A stretch of 64,000 bases of DNA from Rheinheimera oceanensis (GCF_018831085.1 NZ_JAGPNM010000011.1:1-64000); one strand, 5' to 3'. Counted from the first letter of the stretch, positions 25,900 to 35,907 are shown. The notes: generated by a model from the sequence alone, not told the origin. Program-made: numbers and translations.

Positions 25900-27063
25900 T
25901 TAGAAATCATATTTGGCGCTGAACTGAATACGGTTCATATCGCCATCAGCTCCCGATTCCAACTCCCGGTTAGCAAATTTATACTCAATACCTACCATCA
26001 ACTTTTTAGTGGCCTGATACAACAGGTTAGCGCTGTAGCTCTGAGTGGTTTTAGTGGCGCCGGTGCCGGTTAAAGCGGTATCGTTATCGGCCATCAACGT
26101 TGAATACAGGAAAGTAGAACGCCATTGATCATTCCACAAATGGCGGTACGCCACTGAGAATGCCGTTACATCTATAGCTTCCAGATTACCGTTAGCATCC
26201 AGCACTGCACCGTTTATGGTATTTAAACCAACATAGCGGCCAAGGCCTTTACCGGTATTTAAGGTAATACGAATATCGTCTTTATTGGCTAAATCAATTT
26301 TGGTACTTACCGACAGGCCATAAGAGGTTACTTCGTCGTCATAGCGTACACCACTGTAGGTGCCATCTATGGCTACCTGGCGTAATAAACCGGCAATTCT
26401 AACCACACCCCAGTCTGTTTTCAGGTTATAACTGGCAGTGAAATCCGGGGTTGCATTTGCATCAGTGGTAATACGGGCGCCGCCACCGAAGGGGGTAACG
26501 GTACTTTCCGGGTTTTCTACTGCAAAAGCAAAGTTGCCATGGGTATACCGCACCTGCGCCTGGCGGATAAAGATAGCGGCATCAGGGTTACCAACAAAGT
26601 CTAACGTATCGGGTAATGACGCCAGATCCATAAAGTTTGACCAGGTTTGACCCACGGTCCAGTTTTTGTATTTAATAAAAGCATGGCGTAACACCGGGCT
26701 ATAGCCATTTACCGTGCGCTCATCATTGCCGTTATTACTGGTCATAAAATCCAGTTCAACCATACCGTTAATTTTGCTGCCATCTTCCAGCTCTGTTGCT
26801 GTTGCGAAGAAAAAGCGTGATTGGCGGGCGTGCATATCAAAACGTGTAGTGCTGTCTCCCCCAACCGGAGTTAATGCAGGCACGTAAAAATCACGTCCCA
26901 CGGCTGCAATTTCACCGTCAGCATCACTTACCATCGCATCAAGCTTGACGTAACCACCGAAAGTAACATTGGTACCGCCGATATCAAAACCAGCTGCCTG
27001 CACACTGCCAGCGCCTAGTGCGACACAAGCAGCAAGGTAAGATACTGTTGTTATTTTTTTCAT
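25900..27063 (-). CDS. DcaP-like outer membrane porin
   Basis: A 387-residue outer membrane beta-barrel of the DcaP trimeric porin type, which takes up small carboxylic acids. It has a signal peptide (MKKITTVSYLAACVALGAGS to VQAAG). Then follows FGGYVKLDAMVSD and a barrel ending in Phe (FSAKYDF), as outer membrane proteins do. The ATG at 27063 is preceded by GAGACGGCAA; an upstream extension has no signal peptide. It is divergent from acs, and its upstream region carries a motif shared with the acs promoter, suggesting a role in acetate or carboxylate uptake. Confidence 0.82.
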   Translation of the reverse strand: MKKITTVSYLAACVALGAGSVQAAGFDIGGTNVTFGGYVKLDAMVSDADGEIAAVGRDFYVPALTPVGGDSTTRFDMHARQSRFFFATATELEDGSKINGMVELDFMTSNNGNDERTVNGYSPVLRHAFIKYKNWTVGQTWSNFMDLASLPDTLDFVGNPDAAIFIRQAQVRYTHGNFAFAVENPESTVTPFGGGARITTDANATPDFTASYNLKTDWGVVRIAGLLRQVAIDGTYSGVRYDDEVTSYGLSVSTKIDLANKDDIRITLNTGKGLGRYVGLNTINGAVLDANGNLEAIDVTAFSVAYRHLWNDQWRSTFLYSTLMADNDTALTGTGATKTTQSYSANLLYQATKKLMVGIEYKFANRELESGADGDMNRIQFSAKYDF

Positions 27064-27137
27064 TTGCCGTCTCTCCATCTTCGTTCTTGTAATGATAATT
27101 TTTCGGTTCAACTGTGGTTCAGACTGAAGCTTACTGC

Positions 27138-27154
27138 AATTAGCCTTTAGTCGC
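27138..27154 (-). promoter_or_regulatory. Putative CrbR site upstream of the porin
   Basis: On the minus strand this reads GCGACTAAAGGCTAATT, close to the acs site TAGACTAAGGTCTAATT. The centre lies about 85 bp upstream of the porin start codon. Assignment to CrbR is inference from sharing and position. Confidence 0.4.
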
Positions 27155-27223
27155 AGATAAACGCTATAGTAAGCACTATAATAAGTACTGTTTATCAGGT
27201 TAGCTGCACGAAAAAATATTGGC

Positions 27224-27237
27224 TAGACTAAGGTCTA
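27224..27237 (+). promoter_or_regulatory. Putative CrbR site upstream of acs
   Basis: TAGACTAAGGTCTA is an inverted repeat (TAGAC/GTCTA) centred about 75 bp upstream of the acs ATG. A related CGACTAAAGTCG lies about 78 bp upstream of the DUF4212/symporter start. The two promoters are expected members of the CrbS/CrbR acetate regulon. Confidence 0.5.
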
Positions 27238-27305
27238 ATTCCAAATACGGCGCGGCTTCGATAGAAAGATAGCAGTAAATTTAAGAAGCACTCACAGGGG
27301 AAGTT

Positions 27306-29270
27306 ATGTCACATCCAACAGTTTATCCGGTACCCGCCAGCGCCGCAAAGCGCTCACTTTTAACCAATGAGCAATATATGCAGATGTATCAGCAGTCTGT
27401 CAGCTCTGCGGATACATTCTGGGCGGAACACGGTAAACGTCTGCACTGGTTTACCCCATTCACCAAAGTTAAGAACACCAGTTTTGAAAGCGGCAAAGTG
27501 AATATTAACTGGTTTAGCGATGGTGTCCTTAATGCCAGTTACAACTGCCTGGACCGGCATTTACCTGAGCGCGCTAATCAGGTTGCTTATTATTGGGAAG
27601 GCGACTCGCCAGACGTACAAAAGTCAGTTACCTATGCACAATTACATCAGCAAGTTTGTAAACTGGCTAATGGTATGAAAGAGCTGGGCGTAAAAAAAGG
27701 TGACCGGGTAACAATATATCTGCCGATGATCCCGGAAGCCACTGTGGCACTGCTTGCCTGTGCCCGTATTGGTGCGGTGCATTCTGTAGTATTTGCCGGC
27801 TTTTCACCGGATGCGCTGGGCAGCCGCATTATCGACTGTGACTCTAAGTTGGTTATTACTGCTGATCAGGCACTGCGCGGCAGCCGGGTGACTAACTTAA
27901 AAGACAATACCGATATGGCGCTGGCTCATTTGGGCACAAACTCACCGGTTAAACACGTGCTGGTAGTTAAGCATGTGGGTAAGAATGTTGATATGCAGGC
28001 CGGGCAAGACGGCCGTGATGTTTGGTATCATGAGTTACTGAGCCGGCAAAGTGCCGACTGCCCTGCAGAACCAATGAATGCTGAAGATCCGCTGTTTATT
28101 TTATATACCTCCGGCTCTACCGGTAAACCTAAAGGCGTGTTGCACACTACTGGTGGTTATATGGTGTGGGCGTCGATGACACACCAATATGTATTTGACT
28201 ATCATGACGGCGATATCTACTGGTGTGCTGCCGATATAGGCTGGGTAACCGGACATACCTATATTGTTTACGGCCCGCTGGCCAACGGCGCCACCAGTGT
28301 GTTGTTTGAGGGCGTACCGAATTACCCCAGCGTTAAACGCATGGCGCAAATTGTCGATAAGTATAAAGTCAACATTCTTTATACTGCCCCTACTGCTATT
28401 CGCGCCTTGATGGCCCATGGTGACGCGCCGGTTGAAGGTGCCAGCCTGAGTTCTTTGCAAACTCTGGGCAGTGTGGGTGAACCTATTAACCCGGAAGCCT
28501 GGAACTGGTATCACGAAAAGTTTGGTAACGGCAACTGCCCGATTGTGGATACCTGGTGGCAAACTGAAACCGGTGGCATTTTAATTACTCCGCTGCCTGG
28601 TTGTACTGAACTTAAGCCCGGCTCTGCCACCAGGCCATTCTTTGGTGTTAAACCGGCAATTGTTGATAACGACGGCAAAGAATTAAGCGGCGAATGTGAA
28701 GGCAATCTGGTTATTAAAGACAGCTGGCCGGGGCAAATGCGCACAGTATATGGCGATCACGAGCGCTTTGAGCAAACTTATTTCAGCACTTACCCGGGCT
28801 TATATTTTACCGGCGATGGCGCCAAACGCGATGCCGATGGTTATTACTGGTTAACCGGCCGGGTGGATGATGTACTGAATATTTCCGGCCACCGTTTAGG
28901 CACGGCCGAAATTGAAAGTTGCCTGGTGGCGCATGATGCAGTAGCAGAAGCCGCTGTGGTGGGTTATCCGCATGATATTAAAGGCCAGGGTATTTATGTT
29001 TATGTTACGCCAAGGGTGGGTGTTGAACCTAGCACAGAGCTAACTAAAGCATTGCGTGATTGGGTGCGGGAAGAAATATCCCCTATTGCCACACCGGATT
29101 TAATTCAGTGGGCACCGACCGGCCTGCCAAAAACCCGTTCGGGTAAAATTATGCGGCGTATTCTGCGTAAAATTGCCGCCAATGAGCATGACCAGTTGGG
29201 CGATATTTCCACCCTGGCGGATCCGTCTGTTGTTGAGACACTGGTTAACAACCGGTTAAACCGTAAATAA
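27306..29270 (+). CDS. acs: Acetyl-CoA synthetase
   Basis: AMP-forming enzyme converting acetate, ATP and CoA to acetyl-CoA, the high-affinity acetate scavenging route. It is 654 residues. The nucleotide loop is YTSGSTGKPKG, with DTWWQTETGG and YFTGDGAKRD. The C-terminal PKTRSGKIMRR motif carries the lysine (near residue 612) that is acetylated to shut off the enzyme. The ATG follows AGGGGAAGTT. It lies just upstream of crbR and is probably activated by CrbS/CrbR. Confidence 0.96.
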   Translation: MSHPTVYPVPASAAKRSLLTNEQYMQMYQQSVSSADTFWAEHGKRLHWFTPFTKVKNTSFESGKVNINWFSDGVLNASYNCLDRHLPERANQVAYYWEGDSPDVQKSVTYAQLHQQVCKLANGMKELGVKKGDRVTIYLPMIPEATVALLACARIGAVHSVVFAGFSPDALGSRIIDCDSKLVITADQALRGSRVTNLKDNTDMALAHLGTNSPVKHVLVVKHVGKNVDMQAGQDGRDVWYHELLSRQSADCPAEPMNAEDPLFILYTSGSTGKPKGVLHTTGGYMVWASMTHQYVFDYHDGDIYWCAADIGWVTGHTYIVYGPLANGATSVLFEGVPNYPSVKRMAQIVDKYKVNILYTAPTAIRALMAHGDAPVEGASLSSLQTLGSVGEPINPEAWNWYHEKFGNGNCPIVDTWWQTETGGILITPLPGCTELKPGSATRPFFGVKPAIVDNDGKELSGECEGNLVIKDSWPGQMRTVYGDHERFEQTYFSTYPGLYFTGDGAKRDADGYYWLTGRVDDVLNISGHRLGTAEIESCLVAHDAVAEAAVVGYPHDIKGQGIYVYVTPRVGVEPSTELTKALRDWVREEISPIATPDLIQWAPTGLPKTRSGKIMRRILRKIAANEHDQLGDISTLADPSVVETLVNNRLNRK

Positions 29271-29320
29271 GCTATCCGGCAAGTACGCGCTTGACACAAC
29301 GCGCTGCTAACCTCAGTATA

Positions 29321-29347
29321 AAAGGCCGCATTCGCGGCCTTTTTTTA
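29321..29347 (+). terminator. Terminator of acs
   Basis: AAAGGCCGC and GCGGCCTTT form a 9-bp stem with a 4-base loop, followed by a T run on the plus strand. It separates acs from crbR. Confidence 0.85.
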
Positions 29348-29391
29348 TATAAATGACATAATAATTATAATTCCTTTCGCCGGAGGACAAG

Positions 29392-30072
29392 ATGGCAAAA
29401 CTGATCGTCGCAGACGACCACCCGCTGTTTCGCAATGCGCTGATAAATGCCATCAGCAGCACCTTTGCCACCAAAGCTACCATTGAAACAGATAGCTTTG
29501 ACAGCACCTGTGTGGCACTGGAACAACACCCTGATACGGATCTGCTACTGCTGGATCTACACATGCCGGGAAACTGCGGTTTTCTGGGGCTGATACAGTT
29601 ACGCAAAAACTATCCTGCCCTGCCAATAGTTGTTATCTCTGCCAGTGAAGATCTGGATGTTATTCGCCGCGTTATAGCGTTTGGTGCTTCGGCCTATGTG
29701 CCTAAGTCTGCTAATCCGCTGGATATCAGCGCAGCCTTAAATGCAGTAATGGCCGGAGAGTTATGGGTACCACTGCGGCTGAAGAACCAGGTGCTGGATA
29801 TCCACAGCCTTGAAGCAGAAGACGATCTGGATCTGGCGGCCCGCGTAGCTCAGTTAACCCAGCAGCAATATAAGGTACTGTATTATCTGACTGAAGGCTG
29901 GCTTAATAAGCAAATCGCGTACGATTTACATATCTCAGAAGCTACGGTAAAAGCGCATATTACTGCCATATTTCGTAAGCTTGGCGTAACTAACCGCACT
30001 CAGGTCGTTATTCAGGCCCAACGCCTGACGCTGGAGCCTCCTGTCGACAGAGCCATGGCACAGCAGCAGTAA
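29392..30072 (+). CDS. crbR: CrbR-like response regulator (LuxR/NarL type)
   Basis: A 226-residue response regulator. The N-terminal receiver domain has the phosphoacceptor Asp55 in LLLLDLHMPG, and a C-terminal LuxR-type helix-turn-helix includes NKQIAYDLHISEATVKAHI. In Vibrio and Pseudomonas the CrbS/CrbR (MxtR/ErdR) pair switches on acs and acetate transport. Identification rests on the neighbours: acs upstream, the CrbS-type sensor downstream and the symporter genes. Unlike a usual two-component operon, it is convergent with its sensor gene. Confidence 0.85.
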   Translation: MAKLIVADDHPLFRNALINAISSTFATKATIETDSFDSTCVALEQHPDTDLLLLDLHMPGNCGFLGLIQLRKNYPALPIVVISASEDLDVIRRVIAFGASAYVPKSANPLDISAALNAVMAGELWVPLRLKNQVLDIHSLEAEDDLDLAARVAQLTQQQYKVLYYLTEGWLNKQIAYDLHISEATVKAHITAIFRKLGVTNRTQVVIQAQRLTLEPPVDRAMAQQQ

Positions 30073-30092
30073 GAACTCACATTAAAAACAAT

Positions 30093-33000
30093 TTAAGATG
30101 CAGGGTTACTTTGCTCCTGAGCACGCTTTAACATCCTGAGATGATTAAGGCTGGCACGCAGTGCCGCCGGCTTAATAGGTTTAGCCAGAAACATTAATCC
30201 GTGCTGTCTGGCTTTAAGTGCCAGGCCGGTTTCCGGCGACGCCGACACTAAAATACCATTCACCTGTCCCCATAGCGGTTTAATTTTCTCATACAGCTGC
30301 AGACCATTTAAATTTTGCCCAAGCTGATAATCTATTAATAACGCATCAGGCGCGCTGTGCTGCTGCGCATAGTCAAGCAGACTCTGTTCATCATAAAAAC
30401 ACTGTACATTATGTACCTGCCATTGCTCTAGCAGCACTTTTAGTGCTGCCAGATTTGCTGCATCATCATCAACACATACCACAGATAACCCCAGCACCGG
30501 CCGCTGCATCGTAACCACCGGTAACGGCAGTTCTACCCGGTGCTCCACCTGTGCCAAGGGTAAACTAATACTGAAGACACTGCCCTTACCAGGCCAGGAA
30601 GCCACCGCCAGCGTATGACCAAGTAATTTTGCCATGCGGTTAACAACACCAAGTCCCAGACCAACACCCTGCTCTCCTTTGGCCGTTGCGTCAATACGAT
30701 AGAAATCTTCGAAAATACGCTGTAAATCAGCCTCTCCAATGCCGGGGCCGGTGTCCCATACCTGGATCAGCAGCTGGTTTTTCCGCTTTCTGCAACCAAG
30801 CACAATACGGCCTTTTTTCGTGTATTTTATCGCATTTGACAGCATATTCTGCAAAATGCGCCTTAAGTACATCGGGTCGGTTTGCACCTGATAATCGGCT
30901 GCTTTTACCGCCAGCCCCAGGCCTTTTTGCCGGGCCAGTAAAGTAAATTCGTCCGACAACTGCGACAACAGCTCTTTTAACGATACCGTTTGTACGTCAG
31001 GAGACAGCTTACCATCATCCAGTTTGGCAATTTCCAGCAAGGTGGAGATCAGCTCTTCAGATGCTTTTAGTGAGTTGTCCAGCTGGCCAATAATATGTTG
31101 TTGCTGGCTGGTGTCTTTGCTACCGGCCAACGCCGCGGTAAATAGCCTGGCCGCATTCAGCGGCTGCAAGATATCGTGGCTGGCCAATGCCAGAAAGCGG
31201 GTTTTAGAAGCGTTAGCGGCTTCTGCTTCAGCTTTGGCCTGTAACAGTTGCAGCTCCGTTTCACGCCGCCGCCGCACTTCGCCCAGTAATTCATGGTTAA
31301 TTTCAGAAATGGTCTGGGTGCGTTCCTGTACCCTGTCTTCCAGGTGCTGTTTGGCTTCCGCCAGCCCCTGCACTGCTTTAACATGGTCAGAAATATCGGT
31401 AAAACTGGTAACAAAGCCACCACCCGGTATCGGGTTGCCGCGCATTTCTATTACCTTGCCGTCCGGGCGTACCCGCTGAAATACGTGTGCCGTACCGTTT
31501 TGCATATGGCCGATGCGTTTTTCTACATGTTCATCAGCCGTACCCGGCCCGCACAGGCCACGCTCGGCGTTAAAGCGCACTATGTCGGCTATTGGCCGGC
31601 CTACCCGCACCATGGCTTCAGGGTAATCAAACATATCCAGATAAGCGCGGTTCCAGGCGACCAGCTTCAACTCCCTGTCTACTACACTAACCCCCTGGCT
31701 TAAGTGTTCCAGGGTAGAGAACAGAATTTTACGCGAAAACTGAATTGCCTGCGTTGTATCATCAAATAAGGTGACTACATCTTCAAAGCCGAGCTGGCGG
31801 CCTTCCAGTACGGCATTAACCATTGCCGATGCCGAAGAGGCACCAATAACTCCTGCCAATTCGCGCTCAACATGCTCTACCAGGCCGACACTGGGTAAAT
31901 CGTCCAGTTGCAGCGCCGTATGCTGGCGGCGGCCGTATTCGAGCAAACATTCGTTAGCCCGGCTGGCGCCAACAAAGCGTTCCAGCAGAATTTTTAAGTC
32001 TTTATTACGGATACGAATACGCCGTGCCGGTGTATCCTGATGGTTTACCGGCAAATTAGGCTTAACAAAGGCAACAGCCTGCAGCCTGTCTTGCAGGTTA
32101 ACCTGCATTATTAACGAGCCCAGAATATAAAACAGCAGGTTAAAGCCTAACGAAAACAACACACCATGGCTTAAACTATCCAGTTGTGTGCCAAATAACG
32201 CTGTCGGCACCAGCCAGGGCCAGCCAAACAAACCGGTTTGCATAATGTTACTGTCTATCGCACCTGTGCTGACTAACTGCGGTAGCATCAGGGTAAAAAA
32301 CCATAATGCAAAACCCACCGCCAGCCCCAGATATACGCCCCAGGCGTTACCCCGGCGCCAGTATAAACCACCGATCACCGCAGGTGCTAACTGGATCACC
32401 AGCGCAAATGCCAGCAAACCGGTTTCAGCCAGCTCATAATTACGGGCAAACATGCGGTAATATAAATAGGACAGCGCCATCACCAGAATGATCATACTGC
32501 GCCGTACCAGCAGGATCAGCAGGCTGTAGTCATGGGGTAAGCCCTGTTTTTTGCTGCTGCGCAATAAGCCGGGCATAATCACATCGTTGCTGATCATTGT
32601 CGACAGCGCCAGCGTAGCGATAATAATCATTGATGTTGCTGCAGAAAAACCGCCGATAAATACCAGCACACTTAGCGTGTTCCAATCTGACTTTGCCGGA
32701 ATAAGTAATACGAAGCTGTCAGCAGAGTTAAGCGCATTAGGAAACAACTGCATACCGCCAATAGCGATAGGTATCACCACAATGGTGACTAAAAATAAGT
32801 ATAACGAAAACCAGCGCCGGGCATGGCGTAAATGATGATGTGAGACATTTTCGACAAAAGCAACGTGAAACTGCCGCGGCAACAGAAATACCGCCGCCAT
32901 AGCCAGAATGGTTTTGGTTATAAACTCTACCACGCCGTGGCTGCTGCTGTTTTGCTGTTGTGCCATCGCATGTTCGGCAAAACGCTCAAACACACTGCTA

Positions 33001-33659
33001 TCGTCTGCCAGCACAAACACATACACCGCCAGCCCCAGCATCAGCAACGCAAATAACTTTACGACTGACTCAAAAGCAATAGCCACCATCACACCACGGC
33101 TTTGTTCGGTCAGGTGTAACTTACGCGTACCAAATAAAATAGCAAAAAATGCCATCGCCACGGCACTTAAAAAGGCACTGTCCTGCCACCAGTTTACCGC
33201 TTCGTCACTAAAATCACCGCCGAGCAGTACATGATAAGAGCTGGCCACGGCTTTTAGCTGCAATGCGATATAAGGCACCACTACCACCAGACAGATTAAC
33301 GATGCCAGCAGAGCAATATTTTTACGTTTACCATAACGGGCAGAAATAAAATCGGCAACGGAGGTAACATTCTGCTTTTTGGCCACATACAGCAGCTTAA
33401 ATAAAAATGGCTGGGCAAACATAAACAGCAAGATGGGCCCAAGGTAAATAGGAATATAATCCCAACCCTGGGTAACTGCAGTACCTACAGCACCATAATA
33501 TGTCCAGGAGGTGCAATACACAGCTAACGCCAGGCTATAAATCAGCCCCCCATACTTTCGTATTAGTTTGTCATCAGCATGGCGTTCGCCCCAGTTAGCA
33601 ATAAGGAACAAACCACCTACATACAACAACGCCAGTAAGGCAACTACCCACGCGGCCAC
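30093..33659 (-). CDS. crbS: CrbS-like hybrid histidine kinase with a sodium:solute symporter domain
   Basis: An 1188-residue membrane sensor. About residues 1-515 form an SLC5 transporter-like domain with some 13 membrane segments. A STAC-like linker (about 535-620) and a PAS domain (about 640-760) follow. A histidine kinase core comes next, with the phospho-His near 828 in SHDILQPLNAA, then the ATPase domain. The C-terminal receiver has an Asp near 1108 in ALLIDYQLG. This is the CrbS/MxtR architecture that senses acetate-related status. The start is a GTG with GGGAG six bases upstream. The gene is convergent with crbR and divergent from the DUF4212/symporter pair. Confidence 0.88.
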   Translation of the reverse strand: MAAWVVALLALLYVGGLFLIANWGERHADDKLIRKYGGLIYSLALAVYCTSWTYYGAVGTAVTQGWDYIPIYLGPILLFMFAQPFLFKLLYVAKKQNVTSVADFISARYGKRKNIALLASLICLVVVVPYIALQLKAVASSYHVLLGGDFSDEAVNWWQDSAFLSAVAMAFFAILFGTRKLHLTEQSRGVMVAIAFESVVKLFALLMLGLAVYVFVLADDSSVFERFAEHAMAQQQNSSSHGVVEFITKTILAMAAVFLLPRQFHVAFVENVSHHHLRHARRWFSLYLFLVTIVVIPIAIGGMQLFPNALNSADSFVLLIPAKSDWNTLSVLVFIGGFSAATSMIIIATLALSTMISNDVIMPGLLRSSKKQGLPHDYSLLILLVRRSMIILVMALSYLYYRMFARNYELAETGLLAFALVIQLAPAVIGGLYWRRGNAWGVYLGLAVGFALWFFTLMLPQLVSTGAIDSNIMQTGLFGWPWLVPTALFGTQLDSLSHGVLFSLGFNLLFYILGSLIMQVNLQDRLQAVAFVKPNLPVNHQDTPARRIRIRNKDLKILLERFVGASRANECLLEYGRRQHTALQLDDLPSVGLVEHVERELAGVIGASSASAMVNAVLEGRQLGFEDVVTLFDDTTQAIQFSRKILFSTLEHLSQGVSVVDRELKLVAWNRAYLDMFDYPEAMVRVGRPIADIVRFNAERGLCGPGTADEHVEKRIGHMQNGTAHVFQRVRPDGKVIEMRGNPIPGGGFVTSFTDISDHVKAVQGLAEAKQHLEDRVQERTQTISEINHELLGEVRRRRETELQLLQAKAEAEAANASKTRFLALASHDILQPLNAARLFTAALAGSKDTSQQQHIIGQLDNSLKASEELISTLLEIAKLDDGKLSPDVQTVSLKELLSQLSDEFTLLARQKGLGLAVKAADYQVQTDPMYLRRILQNMLSNAIKYTKKGRIVLGCRKRKNQLLIQVWDTGPGIGEADLQRIFEDFYRIDATAKGEQGVGLGLGVVNRMAKLLGHTLAVASWPGKGSVFSISLPLAQVEHRVELPLPVVTMQRPVLGLSVVCVDDDAANLAALKVLLEQWQVHNVQCFYDEQSLLDYAQQHSAPDALLIDYQLGQNLNGLQLYEKIKPLWGQVNGILVSASPETGLALKARQHGLMFLAKPIKPAALRASLNHLRMLKRAQEQSNPAS

Positions 33660-33734
33660 TGCATTCTCCCGTTCTTATTCTGGTTTACTTTTGGCTCAGC
33701 GCGGGCCACAAGTCAACTATCTGTGCTAAGGCTT

Positions 33735-33746
33735 CGACTAAAGTCG
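33735..33746 (+). promoter_or_regulatory. Putative CrbR site upstream of the symporter operon
   Basis: CGACTAAAGTCG is a 12-bp inverted repeat (CGACT/AGTCG) centred about 78 bp before the DUF4212 ATG. It shares the GACTAAxGTC core and the spacing with the acs site at 27224-27237. Confidence 0.5.
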
Positions 33747-33818
33747 GGCTTTCACTTGTGTTAACTGCTGCTAGATTAACTTTGCGAGATAAAAATAACA
33801 AAGGAAAGGAGTGTAATT

Positions 33819-34082
33819 ATGACTGAGCACGATCGCAACGCGGCGGCTTACTGGTCAGCGAACCTTCGCTTGATCATTGGCAGCCTCATTATCTGGGCTT
33901 TGGTGTCATATGGTTTTGGGATCCTGTTACGGCCCATGCTATCAGGCATCACAGTAGGCGGTACCGACATTGGTTTCTGGTTTGCACAACAGGGGTCTAT
34001 CTTAACCTTTATCGCGTTAATCTTCTTCTATGCCTGGAGAATGAATAAGCTTGATAAAGAATTTGGCTTAAGCGAGGAGTAA
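33819..34082 (+). CDS. DUF4212 small subunit of a sodium:solute symporter
   Basis: An 87-residue protein with two membrane segments (about 18-40 and 53-72), of the DUF4212 family that pairs with VC_2705-type symporters. It is preceded by AAAGGAAAGGAG, a strong ribosome site, and followed by the large subunit after seven bases. It probably helps assemble or stabilise the transporter for acetate or similar acids; this is inferred from pairing. Confidence 0.85.
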   Translation: MTEHDRNAAAYWSANLRLIIGSLIIWALVSYGFGILLRPMLSGITVGGTDIGFWFAQQGSILTFIALIFFYAWRMNKLDKEFGLSEE

Positions 34083-34089
34083 ACCCGTC

Positions 34090-35856
34090 ATGAGTCAATT
34101 TGCAATTAACTTAATATTTGTACTGGGCTCTTTTGCAATTTATATCGGTATTGCATTCTGGGCCCGGGCCGGTTCAACCAAAGAGTTTTATGTAGCCGGT
34201 GGCGGTGTGCACCCGGTAATGAATGGTATGGCAACAGCAGCCGACTGGATGTCTGCAGCATCTTTTATTTCCATGGCAGGCTTAATTGCTGCCGGTGGTT
34301 ATGCTAACTCTACTTATTTAATGGGCTGGACCGGCGGCTATGTACTGCTGGCCATGTTACTGGCACCCTACCTGCGTAAATTTGGTAAGTTTACAGTACC
34401 GGAATTTATCGGTGACCGCTTTTACAGCAAAAACGCCCGTTTTGTTGCGGTAGCCTGTTTAATAATTGCCTCAGTTACTTACGTTATCGGCCAGATGACC
34501 GGTGCTGGCGTGGCCTTTTCGCGCTTCCTGGAGGTTGAAAACAATACTGGCCTGATCATTGCGGGTATCGTAGTATTCTTCTACGCGGTTTTAGGTGGTA
34601 TGAAAGGTATTACCTACACTCAGGTTGCACAGTACGTGGTACTGATCATAGCTTACACCATTCCCGCCGTGTTTATTTCACTGCAACTGACAGGTAATTT
34701 CCTGCCGCCATTAGGTTTGTTCTCTAACCATGTTGAATCTGGTATACCGTTATTGCAAAAACTGGATATGGTTGTACGTGATTTGGGATTTGTTGATTAC
34801 ACCGCTGATGTTTCGAATAAACTGAATATGGTGTTATTTACCCTGTCACTGATGATTGGTACTGCCGGTTTACCGCACGTTATTATTCGTTTCTTCACTG
34901 TACCTAAAGTATCTGATGCGCGCTGGTCTGCCGGTTGGGCGCTGGTGTTTATCGCTATTCTGTACTTAACTGCACCTGCTGTAGCCTCTATGGCAAGGTT
35001 AAACCTGCTAACCACTATTTATCCTGCCGGCCCTACTGCTGACGCTATACAGTACTCAGAGCGCCCGGACTGGATTAAAAACTGGGAACAAACGGGTTTA
35101 ATTAAGTTTGAAGATAAAAATGGTGATGGCCGTATTCAGCTTTATAACGACAGTGCCGCCTTTAAAGCGACAGCTGACGAGCGTGGCTGGAATGGTAACG
35201 AACTGACGGTTAATAACGATATTCTGGTATTAGCCAACCCTGAAATTGCTAATTTACCAGGCTGGGTTGTCGGCTTAATTGCAGCAGGTGGTTTAGCTGC
35301 AGCATTATCGACCGCTGCCGGCTTGTTACTGGCCATTTCGTCGGCTATCAGCCACGACTTAATTAAAGGCTCGATAAATCCGAATATCAGTGAAAAAGGC
35401 GAACTGCTGGCCGCGAGGATCTCAATGGCGGTTGCCATTGTTGTCGCCACCTGGCTGGGGATGAACCCGCCTGGTTTCGCAGCGCAGGTAGTGGCACTGG
35501 CATTTGGTATTGCCGCTGCGTCTATCTTCCCTGCACTGATGATGGGTATCTTCTCCAAACGGGTAAATAACAAAGGTGCTATTGCAGGTATGCTGGCAGG
35601 CTTACTGTCAACTGTGATCTACATCTTCCTGTTCCTGGGCTGGTTCTTTATTCCTGGCACAGCAACGCTGGCTAACACTCCTGACAACTGGCTGTTTGGT
35701 ATATCGCCACTGTCATTCGGTGCTGTAGGTGCAATAATTAACTTTATTGTTGCCTTTGCCGTATCGTCTGTCACAGAAGAGCCACCGGTACGTATTCAGG
35801 AACTGGTTGAAAGCGTGCGTTATCCCAAGGGCGCAGGTTCTGCTACCGGCCACTAA
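34090..35856 (+). CDS. Sodium:solute symporter, ActP-like (VC_2705 type)
   Basis: A 588-residue SLC5-family transporter with about 13-14 membrane segments. Seen are the FYVAGGGVHPVMNGMATAAD start region and the GMKGITYTQVAQY stretch conserved in ActP and PutP. Pairing with DUF4212 and the location next to crbS and acs point to acetate (or short monocarboxylate) uptake. An insertion near residues 330-385 (NGDGRIQLYN, resembling a calcium-loop) is typical of this subfamily and absent from E. coli ActP. Confidence 0.85.
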   Translation: MSQFAINLIFVLGSFAIYIGIAFWARAGSTKEFYVAGGGVHPVMNGMATAADWMSAASFISMAGLIAAGGYANSTYLMGWTGGYVLLAMLLAPYLRKFGKFTVPEFIGDRFYSKNARFVAVACLIIASVTYVIGQMTGAGVAFSRFLEVENNTGLIIAGIVVFFYAVLGGMKGITYTQVAQYVVLIIAYTIPAVFISLQLTGNFLPPLGLFSNHVESGIPLLQKLDMVVRDLGFVDYTADVSNKLNMVLFTLSLMIGTAGLPHVIIRFFTVPKVSDARWSAGWALVFIAILYLTAPAVASMARLNLLTTIYPAGPTADAIQYSERPDWIKNWEQTGLIKFEDKNGDGRIQLYNDSAAFKATADERGWNGNELTVNNDILVLANPEIANLPGWVVGLIAAGGLAAALSTAAGLLLAISSAISHDLIKGSINPNISEKGELLAARISMAVAIVVATWLGMNPPGFAAQVVALAFGIAAASIFPALMMGIFSKRVNNKGAIAGMLAGLLSTVIYIFLFLGWFFIPGTATLANTPDNWLFGISPLSFGAVGAIINFIVAFAVSSVTEEPPVRIQELVESVRYPKGAGSATGH

Positions 35857-35907
35857 GTAACGCAGTAAACTTGCTTTAAAAGTCAGAGCAAGGCAAAAAT
35901 AATAAAG

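Noticed and set aside
31293..31703. Long plus-strand frames inside crbS
   Set aside because: They are antisense to conserved PAS and kinase motifs; no independent support.
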